A stretch of DNA of 64,000 bases from assembly GCA_036971475.1 (NCBI GenBank), contig JBAIZL010000006.1, positions 7,108,501 to 7,172,500 on the forward strand, in the 5' to 3' direction. Shown piece by piece: positions 48,618 through 61,432 of this stretch (its first letter is position 1; the number at the start of each line of letters is the position of its first letter). The position numbers and the translations under genes were made by a program. The DNA is from Prosapia bicincta. Lineage: Eukaryota; Arthropoda; Insecta; Hemiptera; Cercopidae. The notes under the pieces are model-generated. The model worked only from the letters and a program-made list of their open reading frames with translations, ran no database searches and had not been told where the DNA came from.

Positions 48618-49590
48618 TTGTAATATATATAGTATAGTTTTAATACTTTATTATTAAAGCTGTTATAGATTTATGCATAACTCTGGGTTTGCCAATTTAA
48701 AATGTTCTGCAGTTCAACATTACTAAGTTACCATTTTTCAAACAGCTGACATTAAAGCATAATCGGTAAAAATGCTGAAGCTCCGCACCATACGATATTT
48801 TGGGAAATTGTTTAACACCACCAAATAGGACGATATCCACAAGAATTTTATTTTTATTAAAGTAGGAAAGTTACTTTTTTTCTATATTTTTGAATAATAC
48901 ATGTATAAAAGGAAAAGACCGAGCCTATTATTTTTATATAAAGATATGTGTTATTATTTAAGAATAATTCATTCATATTAATATTAGGAACAAAATGTAT
49001 CATAATGGGATAATTTGTAGTCATGTTGTAATATGGTTTGAAAAATACCCCTTAATTTTCTAATATGTTTTAAATTGTAATGTCAAATATGTAATTTTTT
49101 GCAAAAGTTTTTGTTTTGGGGGTGCACCAAGTTTTATTATTCAAAATGTTTACCCCTTTCTAAATTGAAATATAAAATTTGTTTGCAATATGATTTAAAG
49201 AGGAAGTCTAAATAAATATCCAATTTTCCAGTTGTTTTAGTGGTCACTCAGTCAAAGATGGGTAACTACCATGGATAATTAACACTGATAACACAAACAC
49301 TTTTCACTACAAAATATCATATGACATTATTTAAAATCTGTGATCCGTAATTACAGGAAAATATTCTTATAATTTTAAAAATACAAATTAGCTAACACAA
49401 TAATTTGTAGGCCTACTGTCAAATGTTACCCATGACTGACATATAATTTGCTAAAACACTTACAAATGGATTAAGACAATGTAAAAACTGACACTCTTTC
49501 AAATTAACTAATAGAAGTTATAATAGAAGAAAGTTTTATTCCATAAAATACAAAACTACAAGACAAACTTGACAAATCATAACCACTTAC

Positions 49591-49755
49591 CCTCATCCTA
49601 ACTTCATAATCGGTGTATCTCTTTTTTGCAACTCCATGGGTAATGGGATTAATTACGTCTATTTCAAGAAAATTAGCTGGTGCTGCATATGCATCATCAA
49701 GTGTTTGTTTTTTTACATTTAATCGACGAGTAGCATCTACAGTGGTATCCGCCAT
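49591..49755 (-). CDS. SNX3: SNX3-like sorting nexin, exon 1 with start
   Basis: 55 codons: MADTTVDATRRLNVKKQTLD, DAYAAPANFLEIDVINPITH, then GVAKKRYTDYEVRMR, with donor AGG|GTAAGT. The four exons sum to 163 residues, within one of the usual SNX3 length, with all phases consistent and no stop, so the gene is intact. SNX3 binds PI3P on early endosomes and, with retromer, returns cargo such as Wntless to the Golgi. SNX12 is the close vertebrate paralogue; insects usually have one gene. The introns hold MITEs, a PLE and fold-back elements, none in exons. Confidence 0.95.
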
Positions 49756-50080
49756 TATAAACGCCTACTATTCTTTACCCTCGATGACTTTTGACAAGAT
49801 TGTCATACCTTGAGCTAGTTCAAATAAACCTTAATAGAGGTATTTAAACTGTCCTTTAAAAATCACAATAAAAAAAACTAATATGAACTTTTTTACTGAG
49901 TAATATTTACAGTTTTGCACACTGCACAGACTGAATAATTTAAGGTTTTAAAAAGTAGTTTATAATATATGGTTTCATTATCTAGTTTACATCTAAACTA
50001 ATTTTAAAATATTTTAAAAGGTGGATTTCTTAAATTATATCTGTTACATAACATTTAATTCGATGACTCGTAAAGTACAA
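49756..50080. other. Upstream region of the SNX3-like gene
   Basis: Presumed 5'UTR or promoter side; no clear TATA box or initiator could be assigned. Confidence 0.35.
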
Positions 50081-50081
50081 A

Positions 50082-50172
<91 letters not shown>
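50082..50172. repeat. (CA)n(TA)n(TG)n compound microsatellite
   Basis: CA repeats, then TA, then TG, so the whole tract is an inverted repeat as well as alternating purine-pyrimidine, about 330 bases upstream of the SNX3 start codon. Confidence 0.95.
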
Positions 50173-50173
<1 letters not shown>

Positions 50174-50600
50174 GTGTTGTTATATGGCTGTAAAGCTTAG
50201 TTACATTATGTGTGTTTAAACAGTTACGAGTAGATGAACGGGCGTAGGGGAATTGAGAATACGCGAATTCTTAATACTATATTACCTATGAATTTAAAGA
50301 AAATATACAATATAAATTGTCTACTGCACTGCCTATACAGATAAAACAATGCAGGTTAACAATAAAAACAATTCAAATATAATGATTAAATACAAATAAT
50401 ATTAACATGTAAACTGATAATTAATAAATTGAAGCAATGAGTTTTTAAAAATCATAGGTAAATATTCAAGTAACTATGTAAAAACTATTCAGATCAGTAA
50501 CTGATTAGCTTCGTCAATGAAACGACTAACTCAAAACGCGTCCTTAACTATATATAGTTAATAGCTTTAACATAGTTATTGAAATAAATACTTATGATTT

Positions 50601-50660
50601 ATATTTGTTGATTCCATCTTCACATGAGCTACTAATTATAAACATTTAAAACTTTTGATT
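50601..50660 (+). repeat. Family B terminal fragment
   Basis: ATTTGTTGATTCCATCTTCA and GAGCTACTA only. A little upstream, 50520-50570 holds CAAAACGCGTCCTTAAC, another PLE-type GCGTC motif. Confidence 0.65.
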
Positions 50661-51150
50661 TATTCAGTGATATCAAAATGATTAAGAGAAGCAAGTCTTT
50701 TCGAAAATATGAACCATGTTTGTTATATCCCAAAAAATATGTTAATTAAAATACAACTATAAAATAACACCGGGAGAAATGAAAATAAAATGCCTTTAAA
50801 CACTCGTTCGTAGCATCCTTTATAAGTAATTCAATATAATTAATTATTTCTGGCAAAAACGTCAGAAATTATTGTTAACAATTGTAATTTATGCACTCTT
50901 GAAACAAATAAGCATTCTCGAACCACTAGCTCGAAACGGCACTTGTACTTACTTACTTTCTTACTAGCTAACGCCCACTCTTGGCTGTTGGGCCATTTGG
51001 TGGCGCGCTGACCAGTAGAGGCTCGCCTTCAGCACGCTGACCATAAAATGAGAGGCCTTATACTATTCGGGACTGATCTGCGAAGTTTAAGGTAGTTATA
51101 CTTTGTTTGAAGCTACTTGTTTTAGCGCAGAGCTACGCAAAATATTTGTG

Positions 51151-51307
51151 TTAGTTACGGTCTGAGTTGAAAAAAGGGACACAACTCCCGAAACGGCCGT
51201 CCTCAACACAAAAAAGTAAGTGCTACTATAGGCAAGTTAAAACAATTTTTTTAAAAAAAGTTGTAAGTGATTACTAGTAGCTCACGCGAAGATGGAATCA
51301 ACAAATG
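51151..51307 (+). mobile_element. Family B element, copy 5 (single arm)
   Basis: 157 bases between perfect 14-bp duplications GCAAAATATTTGTG (51137-51150 and 51308-51321). Hammerhead-like fold on the + strand at 51163-51205, core altered to UUGAAAA. Ends GATGGAATCAACAAAT. Confidence 0.9.
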
Positions 51308-52199
51308 GCAAAATATTTGTGTGTTAACTCGTGTGGACTCTTCTTAAATTTCGTTGTGTAATCCTAATTTACATTGTTATAATATCTAATATTTTCCCTA
51401 GGATATATACAAATTGAAGGATTGTTCTGATAGCTGTAGGATCTTCAAAAGAAGTTGGGAAATGGTAATTTGACAGTACTAGATAAGGCAGAAGTACATC
51501 GTTCTCAATTTGTATCTGATGTAAACTTAAAACACAATTCCTCTTAACAATTTCTTTTCCAATTCTGATCGTATATTTGTTTATTCATTGTATTTTTATT
51601 CACGCTCCAACAAGTATTGGCTATAGTGGTCCGCTAATATTATATACAATCGTTTATTCTCATACAATAGGCAGTGTTGTACTTTGACGTGAAATGATTG
51701 TGGTCTGTTTTGTACAACTTGGAATTCTAGGTTATGTTTAGTAGTTAAACGTAAGTTTATGTATGATGTTAAAGGTATATTTAGATATCAATTTTTTAAA
51801 TTTAGTGTTAAATAGTGTCGATAGTATGGTGTATTTTTGTATTTTAACAGTCTTTAAAGTTCTGAAATTAAATAATTTTTTTTTGTTTATAAAATTTGAA
51901 CTATTTATGCTTTATAGTTTCAAGTCTAGTAACTACCAAATATTTTAAATAATTTTGATATTTATCGGGTTTCTATTTGTCACAGATATTGCAAAAAATA
52001 TACTTGGTAAACGAGAAGAAGTCTGCAGAAAAACGGGAAAATTAATTTTTTATTGAATGCCTCATAAATTAAGTTTTGAAAAAACCAAAAATAACAATAC
52101 TTCACATTACATTATGAATACAAATTTTGATGATTATTGTATGTAAGTAGTGTCTGTTTTGCTGGCATTTCTTTGAGTGAGTATGTTATTTAAAAAATA

Positions 52200-52755
52200 A
52201 ACTTTTTAGACGTAGAATTAAATGATAAATATTGAGACTTATTGCCAATGTTTTTTATTAATCGTTTTAGTATGTAGATTACGAATATCAACTTTTATTT
52301 TCCACAGAAAATGTTTGACATTTTAGTTGTCAGTTTGTAATGTCATGTGTAGCGTTAACTACACTACACTACAACAGAGCACTGCACTACGTCAAACATG
52401 AATATACCTATAAAGCATCCAGTTAGGATAGATTTGGTTGTAGTTTTATATTACTTTACTATATACCTATATTAAAATATACCTATGAGGTATTTGGTAA
52501 ATATTGAGATTTATTGCCAATGCAGAAAATTACAAACAAATCTATCCTGACTGGATACTACCTAGGTATATTGGTAAATATTGAGACTTACTACCAATGT
52601 AGAAAAAAAAATTTAAATTAATCGTTTGAATGTGTATAACACAATTATCAACTCATTTTCCAGTTATATACAGCATCCAGTTAGGATGGATTTGGTTGTA
52701 ATTTTATACTACATTACTATATACCTATATAAAAATAAACCTATGAAGTATTAAA
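52200..52755. repeat. Imperfect direct repeat, about 350-bp period
   Basis: Blocks GCATCCAGTTAGGATAGATT and AAATATTGAGACTTATTGCC recur with substitutions, and one piece (AATCTATCCTGACTGGATAC) is inverted. Tandem duplication of an unidentified unit. Confidence 0.7.
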
Positions 52756-53234
52756 CATAAACTAACCTGGTATATTCACAGTATCCAAATATATACATAT
52801 GAATAAATAACTCCAACATAACCTAGCTATAGCATGTTTTCTGCAGTTATTTCAATGTTGGTTATAGTTAATTTTTTAAATACTAATCTTAACATTTTAG
52901 CCTTTCCACTCTAATACTGTGTAATTTGTTTCATGCAATACACGCCATTACAAACTGGCAACTGAAATGTAAAAAAAATAACTTTTCGTATTTTCGGCAG
53001 AAAGTAAAGTTGATATTTGTGTTCAACACATTAAAACAGTTAGTTCACAAAAATTTAATATTTACCATTAAAAGAATAGTATGATACATGCAAATTAATT
53101 TTATTTTGCAAGTGAATGTGTACGTGATTAAACTTATGAAACAATTCTGCATGACCTCATGACCTGAAGACCTAAAAATTTCTTTGTACTAATACATTTC
53201 AACATATATTGATATGGTACACTTCTTTTCTATT

Positions 53235-53470
53235 GTCTTATTTACTTTTTTGTTATTGAGGAGGGCCTTTTCCGCAGTTGCATCCCACTGTCAATTCAAA
53301 TAATAATTTATCTATCTCTTGGTTCTCTTAGGTTTTGAGGCAGAGTAAGATGGAGTAGGATAGGGATATTACTGAATTATTTATAGTTTTGGGGGTTATG
53401 ATGTCAAAAAGTATATGTGAGTTATAGTGTAATTGGTTGTTGAGTATTATATCATACTTTGTAGTTATGT
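53235..53470 (-). repeat. Decayed family B PLE end
   Basis: Similar to 10930-11110 (GGGGGTTATGATGTCAAAAA, GTTGAGTATT), strongly diverged. Confidence 0.55.
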
Positions 53471-53825
53471 AGCCTACATAATTGATTATAATAATGATTT
53501 TAGCAAGATGTTTATTTATTCAGGACAGGAACTGAGAATGCAGCAGGGCTGACTGTCATATTATAGGAGCCTAGAAAGTGATAAGCATGTTCTTCAGTTT
53601 CTTGCTAACTAATATAAATTACCAATGACCTTGAGACAATTTGTAGAAATAATTCAGTGCTAAATGGGGTAACATTTACAAGTTCACTACTGGTGACAAA
53701 TACTGGTATCATACAGAGTCTATTTGTGTGTCCTAATGTGTTTAAGTGTTTACATGGTTCATATTAAATATATTTTTATAAGAAATATTTATATAAAAAC
53801 AATAATATGTAAATTGATTTTTCAG

Positions 53826-53951
53826 GGGTTGAAAAGAAAGGGCAGTATAAAAACGTTGAAGAATGCCTGGAGGTAGGCGAAATTTAGGCAGGTCAGGCTC
53901 TGGTCGATCTGCTCAACCCTTCTTTTCTTCAGAAGATATTGCAAAAGCTAG
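53826..53951 (+). CDS. Possible first coding exon of an unidentified gene
   Basis: Acceptor TTTTTCAG at 53825, 37 bases of leader, ATG at 53863 and 29 codons plus two bases up to donor GCTAG|GTTAGT: MPGGRRNLGRSGSGRSAQPF, FSSEDIAKA. Splice sites and composition suit a real exon, with a basic, Gly/Ser-rich start. No continuing exon was found downstream; the candidate at 56812 gives an immediate stop. The family is not recognised. Confidence 0.4.
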
Positions 53952-54790
53952 GTTAGTTAAACTTGACAGAATGTAAACATTTTTACAATAATTTCATCAC
54001 CCATCCTGGATATCTTTGATATTATTAAATAAGTAGCAAGGTTTTTCTTACCTAAATCAAAGTTTTGTTTGTGTGTTCTGGATAATGTTGATAGCCTGTA
54101 TAGTTTTTACCTTTGAACAATAATTGTACTAGAGCAATCAGAAGTATTGTATATTGATAAAATAAAAATTAATGTATTGATTCATCATAATGTTCCCTTT
54201 TAAAATTTGAAAATACTGCAATGATATTTTATCATCATTTTTAAAATGGAGACAGTTTGATGAAGCTTCACTCATTTGTCCCTTGAGACTCTTGTAATTG
54301 CAGATAATGTTTCACCTATTGAGAAAGTATCTGAGAATACAAAGAATTGATAGGTTGTGGATTTAGTTGCCCATGATGTTTGGCAAAATCTATTTTATAA
54401 TAATTGTGTGACATATTTAAACCAAAGTTTAAACTTTGATAAAAAACTTTTAAAAAGCTAAACCTTTGCAAAAATCTTTCATAACTTAATGGTTTTCTGG
54501 TAGAAGAGACCAGAATCGTAGATTGTAAATTAATCATGCATCCTCATTTTCCACTTCCATCTCTGACCTCCAGATATTATCTTAAATAGAAATTGTGTGT
54601 ATGTATAATACAATCATATATGTAATGCAAAACATGAAAAAGAACCAATTGTCGATTAAAAAAAAATAAGAAGTAATTTGCATCATCTTTGTAAGTATAA
54701 AATTCCTGCCATTCTAGTATCCAAACCATAAAAATATCTTTGAAAATGTCTGAGTTAAAACTGTTTCTTAATAACTAACAAAAAAAAAAG
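53952..54790. other. No recognised feature
   Basis: AT-rich DNA. Confidence 0.4.
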
Positions 54791-54794
54791 ATTT

Positions 54795-55873
54795 TTAACA
54801 TGTTCCGCACAGCTAGAGTACCGTCACGCTCTGGGTTCCCTTACGAGACACAGAGTTTGCTGGTGTGCTCCCTGCTTCCCTTCTGAGAGACGGCAAGCAC
54901 CGGCATGCTTACTCCCAGTCTAATTAAAACTTCTCTAGTGTCGATAATTGTTTGTATAAAGGTTTGGTTTTTAGTCAGTGCTTCAGAAAAGCTTGGAGAA
55001 CATTGTGGCTGAGTTGTTTTTAAATTCGACCACCCCAAGTTAACTTTTTGATGCTTCAACTGAAACAATGCTTCAGGGAGTTTTAATGAACAGATTTAAT
55101 TTGGTTTAACTTTTATATTTTAATGGTTTAAAAAAAATTTTAACCACATAACACGGCAAAATATCCTGTAAAAACAACGATCATAAAAATAAACTAAGCT
55201 TTCTGAACTAACGCAAGAATAAACGATAACTGTCCTATTAGAGTGAATGAACCTACTCGAAGTAGAAACAGACTACTGTAAATATGAGTCATTGACAAAA
55301 TGCTTGGACGTCCGAGAGCCTAATGTGTCATCATATGATTATAGTAAACAAATGTCAGCTAATCCCGGCTATAAATAGTCTCGGACTTGGCATATGCATT
55401 ATCTATGTCTGCGTTTACATTAGCAAATTCTATCACTTTGTGAAACACATGACACAAACAGAAACAAACATTCTGAGTTAAACGTTAAGTGGTTAATTTC
55501 AGTATGTAGTATATTTTAGTAGTATGGTCTTTAGACTTTTATGTAAATTATTTTTTTTCTTTTTTTTATTGAGTTTTATTATTTGTCATACAGTATTTTA
55601 TCATTTGTATTTCTTTTTTTAAATTGTGACTCAATAAATAAAACAATATTTTAGTGTCTAATAGACTGTTTTGATGTCCCCAATAAATCTGTATATGGTA
55701 GAAATAAAATTATTGAGATGAAAACGAGCAGCACGATATTTAGATGTAATGATAAGCTATGCAACCCACATAGCATTTCAATAATTTCACTGTCGTCATA
55801 TGTGAAAGTTAATGAAAAAACAGACAGTAGTTCGATGAGATCTCCAATATCACCGCCGTGCTGAATGTGTTAA
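54795..55873 (+). mobile_element. TTAA-type (piggyBac-like) non-autonomous element, copy 2
   Basis: Begins TTAACATGTTCCGCACAGC and ends with the complement of TTAACACATTCAGCACGGC; TTAA at both ends (54795-54798, 55870-55873). 1079 bases, no transposase. The better preserved partner of the element at 36390-37455. Confidence 0.8.
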
Positions 55874-55989
55874 GAAAAACAAAGTTAAAGTTTACTAAAC
55901 ACAAAAAACATTATTTTCCTTATTTATTAAAGTTAAGACATGAGATTTTCACACAAATGCTGTTTGGAATGTCATTTTTCATGAGCAAC

Positions 55990-56460
55990 CGTCGAAACTA
56001 GAACTGGATACTTTTTTTTATCTTGAGAATCCATAGATTTTTAAAGTGTACGCTAGTGCTTGACAGGGCGAGGTCTTGCAATGTCTCTAGTTCTGGTAGG
56101 CTCAGAATCCCTGGGCTCCTCAGAGTTGATCCCATGTTCTTCAAGTTCTTTCTTTCTTTCTTCAGGACATGTTATTGGAGCAGGACACATCAAGTCTTTA
56201 TACTCATCCTTGCACTAGTTTTATATTTTTATAGAGGTAGTTCTTGCAAGCTTCTGAAAGCCCGGATGGTTGAATAATCTCAGGAAATCCAGCAGGCCCA
56301 TTCCTGGTTGGGAAGATGGCATGGACAAACTCCATGCCACTAACTGAGCCTATTTCTTTCACTAGGAAGAGGGACTGAATGTCTACCCCATGTAAAATGT
56401 CCATAACAACATTTGGTCTATTTTGTGAACAATGGCCCAAGTTCATCAAAAACAGTTTAA
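55990..56460 (-). other. Unidentified coding-like relic
   Basis: GC-richer than its surroundings. The - strand has an 81-codon ORF (56204-56449) with NLGHCSQNRPNVVMDILHGV and PAGFPEIIQPSGLSEACKNY, looking like real protein, with stops beyond. It may be a retropseudogene or an unknown transposon. Confidence 0.3.
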
Positions 56461-57255
56461 AACTTGTTTACAGCTGTTTTTGGATAATTTAAACATATTT
56501 TCCAGCTAGCAAAGAATTGTTTAATTTAAAATAGCAAAAAATGTAAAAAAAGGCCAAAAGTTAACTTGATCGTAATGTTTAGTTCTACTGAAAAATTTTG
56601 TTCCTTGACAAATGGTTCCTTTCCATGTTTTGCATCACATATTATAATAGGGTCCTCTATAATAAGTTTATATTGGAGGTTTTTACACAATGTATTAGTT
56701 TTAAGAATTTGTATAAACTTCTATAGTGAATGGGTGGTCAATTGAACCAATCAATTTTATGCAACTAAGTTGTCTATAAAACAAATTCTGTCATATTTTT
56801 TTAATAGTTGATATTAGTGTCGTAAAGCACTTCCTGAAAAGTTTAGAAAGGTAGGTTATCATTTTGTTGTTGTTGTAAATCATTGAATACTATATTGGTC
56901 ATTTTACTTCATCCTAATTTCTTTTCTATTAATTGCTTCATGCTGAACACTTTATTACTACAAAATCTTCCATCATGAAAATTGTTTATATTCTCTGCTC
57001 TATTGTGACTCTGATATTTCTTCTATACAGGCTACTGATCTTCACCAGAGATATCCTGTTCTGTTTCTTCCAATTTAGTTTATTTTCCATTGTCTGGATT
57101 GATATGATGTAGGCTGTATTAATGTAATTATTTACTTCTATCATAAAAAAAAGTAATGCAAAACTGGATATTTTCAGAAACATTTGTAAAAATCAGAATA
57201 ATGTAATGATACATGAATTTCCTTGTCCTATTAATAAAATAAGTTTTAAAAATAA

Positions 57256-58268
57256 TTTAACATACATGGTTTTTCACGAGGGACCGGCGGTAAGAACTAG
57301 ATCTTTCCACACAGACCACGTTAACATGGGCCTGACCTTCATTACAGACCAAAAGTGGAAAGTTGTTATAATAACTTATTATACTTCATACAAACCCTTG
57401 GCATATGTGTGTTCGTTGTATATTTTTGTTTTTGCTGTTTTTAGTGTTTTTTAGGATGGCCCATATATGAGCCGGTCGGTCTATAGCACGAAAATCTTAT
57501 CATGTTACGGGCTTCCCACGAATGAGGCACTACAGTGTAGCCCATCAAATCCGAAAACATGATTTTGATGAAGAAAAATTTTAAAGTATGTAAAATTTAA
57601 TAAGTTATAAAAAGTATAAAGGCTGTTCAATTTTGCTACTTACATAAAACAGGGCTTAGATGTGTAATATATTAGAAATAACACTATATACACATAAAAA
57701 CAGAAATGTCATACAAAGGCTTATATCAACAAACTCCCTAATAACTCGGCTTGGCTAGTCATGCTTGATATATTGCTTATATAAGGTACATATCTTATTG
57801 AAAAGATGTTGACATTATAAACAATATTGTATTAGAGACAAAATATGTTTACATTAGTGGTCCATGTACAGTAGGCCAACAGATTATTTACAAACCCACT
57901 TATCACTTGTGACTGGCTTACATCCTGTGTTGATAAATGACATTTAGAGTACAATTCTTTGTGATTCTAATGGAATAGAATGGTGCACAAAGGAATAAAC
58001 AGTGTGCCAGGAGTATCTTGATGTCATTGACCTTGATAACTGAGAGACCAAATGTCCCACATTAACGTCAGACATGTCTATAGTCCGATACGAATATATC
58101 AAACTGTTAAAATAAACCACTGGTTTGTCAGAGGAATAAAAGTAACACGCAAACAGTGTCACAAATATGAGCCGTCGGTCCATTCCAACTACCCAGAGTA
58201 GAGCATATGTGAGCCGGCTGGTCTATACCAATAGTTATTTTGTTAACATTGAGATAGCGAACGTGTTA
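57256..58268. mobile_element. Possible further TTAA-bounded element
   Basis: Between TTAACATACATGG (57256) and GCGAACGTGTTAA (to 58268). Subterminal copies of GAGCCGGTCGGTCTAT-like sequence occur at about 57469, 58168 and 58209. The end repeats do not match well, so the call is tentative. Confidence 0.35.
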
Positions 58269-58845
58269 ATTACACTAGCAAAGAAAAATTTGATAAAGTA
58301 AAAAATTTACTCACTTTTAGATTCTTCTGTCCATTTTGCTTATCCAGCTAGTTCCTATTGTATTATCATTTGTTTGTCATCCAACTGAAATAAATTGTTT
58401 CTAAAACTTAATTACTTCAGATAGAATCTCATCTTTACAAAGCTTCATGTTTTTGACAGAAATTTTATAGTTCTTTCTGTAGCTTTCCATCTTCAGACTT
58501 TCTCACCTACTTAATTTTTATTATTTATACTATTCTCCCTATAGTGTCATATGTACTTTCACTAAGATTCAACAATATTTGAAATACCATATTAATTGAT
58601 AGTAAAATATCTTATTTATAACCTAAATTAATAGGAAAATATTTACTCAATTTTACTCTTGATGACGGCGTAGAGTGTGCACACCACTAGAACTGTTCAC
58701 TAAACACTTTAAATTACTTGAGTTGAAATGTTCACTAGAAGAATAACAAAAGTTTCACTAGCTAGTTTGCCACATGCTAAACACTTGTAGAATAACCTTC
58801 AATAATAAAGTAATGACAAAGTTAGGTTAATAATTATTTATACAA

Positions 58846-58978
58846 ATTACACTTTTGCTATTACTTGGGACCAGACATTCGTTAACTAAATGTTGTTGAT
58901 TGTTAACTTATACTTGGAGGAAACGTTTTTGTCTTACTACTTCTTCAGCCTCGTATTTTTGCCGCTAGGAATGCTGCT
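58846..58978 (-). repeat. Family D2 element, second copy
   Basis: ATTACACTTTTGCTATTACT on the left, TGCCGCTAGGAATGCTGC on the right. The - strand reads GAGGCTGAAGAAGTAGTAAG, then ACAAAAACG, and CCTC able to pair with GAGG. Confidence 0.75.
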
Positions 58979-59239
58979 TAATTATTAATAGGTTGTAAAA
59001 TGATTAACTTTGTTACCAAATAATTCATAACACTTATTACATGAATAATTGTAAAGATAAATTAGGATGAACAATGTACAAGAAATGAGCCCGCAATGAC
59101 GATGAGAAGAGGTGTGATAAACACTTTCAGGTGTTGAGTTCACACTGCCGGAAAATGCCGAGAGAATTGCAGAATAATGCATGCATTGTAGATCGTGCGC
59201 AATAGGTTATGCACATTAGTTTGACATAAAACAAATTTC

Positions 59240-59500
59240 AAGAGCTGTACCAAACAATTATTTTGATTAATAAATTGGACTTATTTTCTTTAAATTTAAC
59301 TTATAAAAAAAATAAATGCAAGTATAATACAATCTTTGGTAATTAACTGCAATCCAAGGCAAAAAAGTTGTCATAAATACTAAACTGCTGCCACTGATCT
59401 GCCAATGAAAACACTAGATGGTTTTTTGAGGTTGTCAGCAATATGATTCTGGAGATTTTAAATTGTCTACAAGCTGTATTCACTTCTGAAATACATATAC
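59240..59500 (-). repeat. Unnamed repeat, copy 1 (inverted partner at 62365-62640)
   Basis: Shares CTGCCACTGATCTGC, CACTAGATGG and GGAGATTTTAAATTGTCT with the later copy in opposite orientation. Confidence 0.75.
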
Positions 59501-59992
59501 TAATATCCAAATAACAGCTAACTCCCAAACATTTTTTAGCAAGAAGATAATAAGAACCTTCACTCTTCTAAACATTCTGTTAGATATCTAAATTATAGTT
59601 GCTTGTTGTAATCATCTTGAATTCACTAGTTAAATTATAAGTAATTATTGAGTAATTGAGTGAATACTTTTAAACTTATTTGCTGACATGTTTTTTCACT
59701 TAATGCAATCAAATACATCTCTGAACAAAATGGTTACTAACATATACTTACAGATAATATATTCAAGAAAATTAAACATAAACAACACCATAAAACAATA
59801 AAAATTTCATTAAATAATTTTCAAGTCTTATAATTTACAAGGTACTTCTCACATCTGAGAAATTAAAATATAATCTCAGTTTTTTAAATAATTCAATCAA
59901 ACTATTTGTAGTATTTATAAAATTAAAACATAAGATAAATAAAATTGAGTTCATTACTAGTGTAACTATTATAAAAGATATTAATTGGATTC

Positions 59993-60040
59993 TTGAATTT
60001 TGTAGTCCATTACGTTCGGTGAAATTTAATCACCTCTACT
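59993..60040 (+). repeat. Family D terminal fragment
   Basis: TTCTTGAATTTTGTAGTCCA and TTACGTTCGGTGAA, the end seen at 11868 and 14660-14687. Confidence 0.8.
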
Positions 60041-60295
60041 CTAGTGTAAAAGTGATTGATTAACTAGATATAACACATTAAAATTATTATAATCAGCCTT
60101 TTTATTCTGGAGCTGTAATTGTTAAAAATGTATGTAGAAATTAATCTATTGAAATAACCAACAAATAAATCATTGCAAATATAACTTGAGTTGTTTTTTT
60201 TTTTTAACAATTATTGATTAATTTAGTATGTATTTTAGTTTAAAATCAATCAGTGAATTAAATCACTAAGTCATTCATATAATTTATTTAAAATA

Positions 60296-61430
60296 CAGTA
60301 GTCCCCGCTATTGGCAGGTTTATTATTCGTGGTTTGGCTTATTACAAAAAGGTTTCGCAGTTGGCAAAATTACAGACCATCCTGCTAATATGTATCATTT
60401 TTAAAAAAAGACGAGAGACAGTATAATTACTTTGCAGTTACTGTACTCTCACCTTATTTATTTTGTACAGCACTGTAGTTATTTATCACAAAGAAATCTG
60501 ATTATTCCCCAAACATCCGTTATACTCTACACTATTAGGCCTACTACTCAAAAGTTAGGCATTTTTTATTTATAAGGATGAAATTGGACTGTTTTGGAGA
60601 ATAAAGGCTTCAAGAACTTTCTTATCTAAGGAGAAGAAATCTGCTCGGGGTTTAAGGCCGGAAAGGATAGTATGACTGCTCTACTGTGTTGTAGTGCTAG
60701 CGGACTGATGTCAATAGCACATTTAATTTATGGTGACAGATTTTAACACATTAACAGTGAAGATCTTGACGATTTTTTGAAAAGTGCAAACCAAGATTTG
60801 ACGAAAAAAGAGCTGGAAGAACTAATTACCGAAATTGTGCCTATCTCGGATAACGAAGACGTAAACATTGTATCGTTGAAGTTGACATTAAAATATTTTG
60901 GTGCAAAGTATGTTTAGCGAAACAGCTGCAGCCACTACTGAAATTGATTCCTCTTTAAGATGGACATTAAAATTTAATCGAGAGCTGGAGGAAGAACTAT
61001 CGCTATATAAAGAAGGGTGTAAAGAACTAGGAAAAAATTGCGCAAAAAGTAAAATATCAAGTTTTTTAAAATTCAAATTAACAGTGTTTAAAAGGTTATT
61101 TACCTAAAATTAGACGTTTAAAAATTTAGTCGATAGTGTTTAATAATAAAGAACAGGTGTGTCTATGTCTGTGAGTGCGCATATTTAATAGAATTCTTGT
61201 GTTTTCAGATTGAAGGAAAACGTAAATAATCGGTAAAGATATGTATGTAATTGTGTAGTATGTAAATATACCATACTGTATTATAAGTGTGTAGTATAGC
61301 TGTAATTAATGTAACATTTTTGTTGTGGAACATAACTCCCTTTTCCATATACAGATAGTTTCAGTAATCACAGTTTCACTATTTGCTTTAAGTTCAAGTA
61401 ACATAACCTCCGCGAATATAGGGATCACTG
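60296..61430 (+). mobile_element. Tigger/pogo element, 1.1 kb, internally deleted
   Basis: Ends CAGTAGTCCCCGCTATTGGC and complement of CAGTGATCCCTATATTCGCG, bounded by TA at 60294-60295 and 61431-61432, the pogo/Tigger signature. The catalytic domain is missing. Confidence 0.9.
60745..61107 (+). pseudogene. Tigger transposase C-terminal remnant
   Basis: LDDFLKSANQDLTKKELEEL and ITEIVPISDNEDV, then a frame change and WTLKFNRELEEELSLYKEGC. Acidic C-terminal tail of a Tigger-like transposase; stops and no DDE core. Confidence 0.65.
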
Positions 61431-61432
61431 TA

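Noticed and set aside
56812..56851. Exon continuing the 53826-53951 reading frame
   Set aside because: Splicing to this acceptor gives AGT TGA, an immediate stop.
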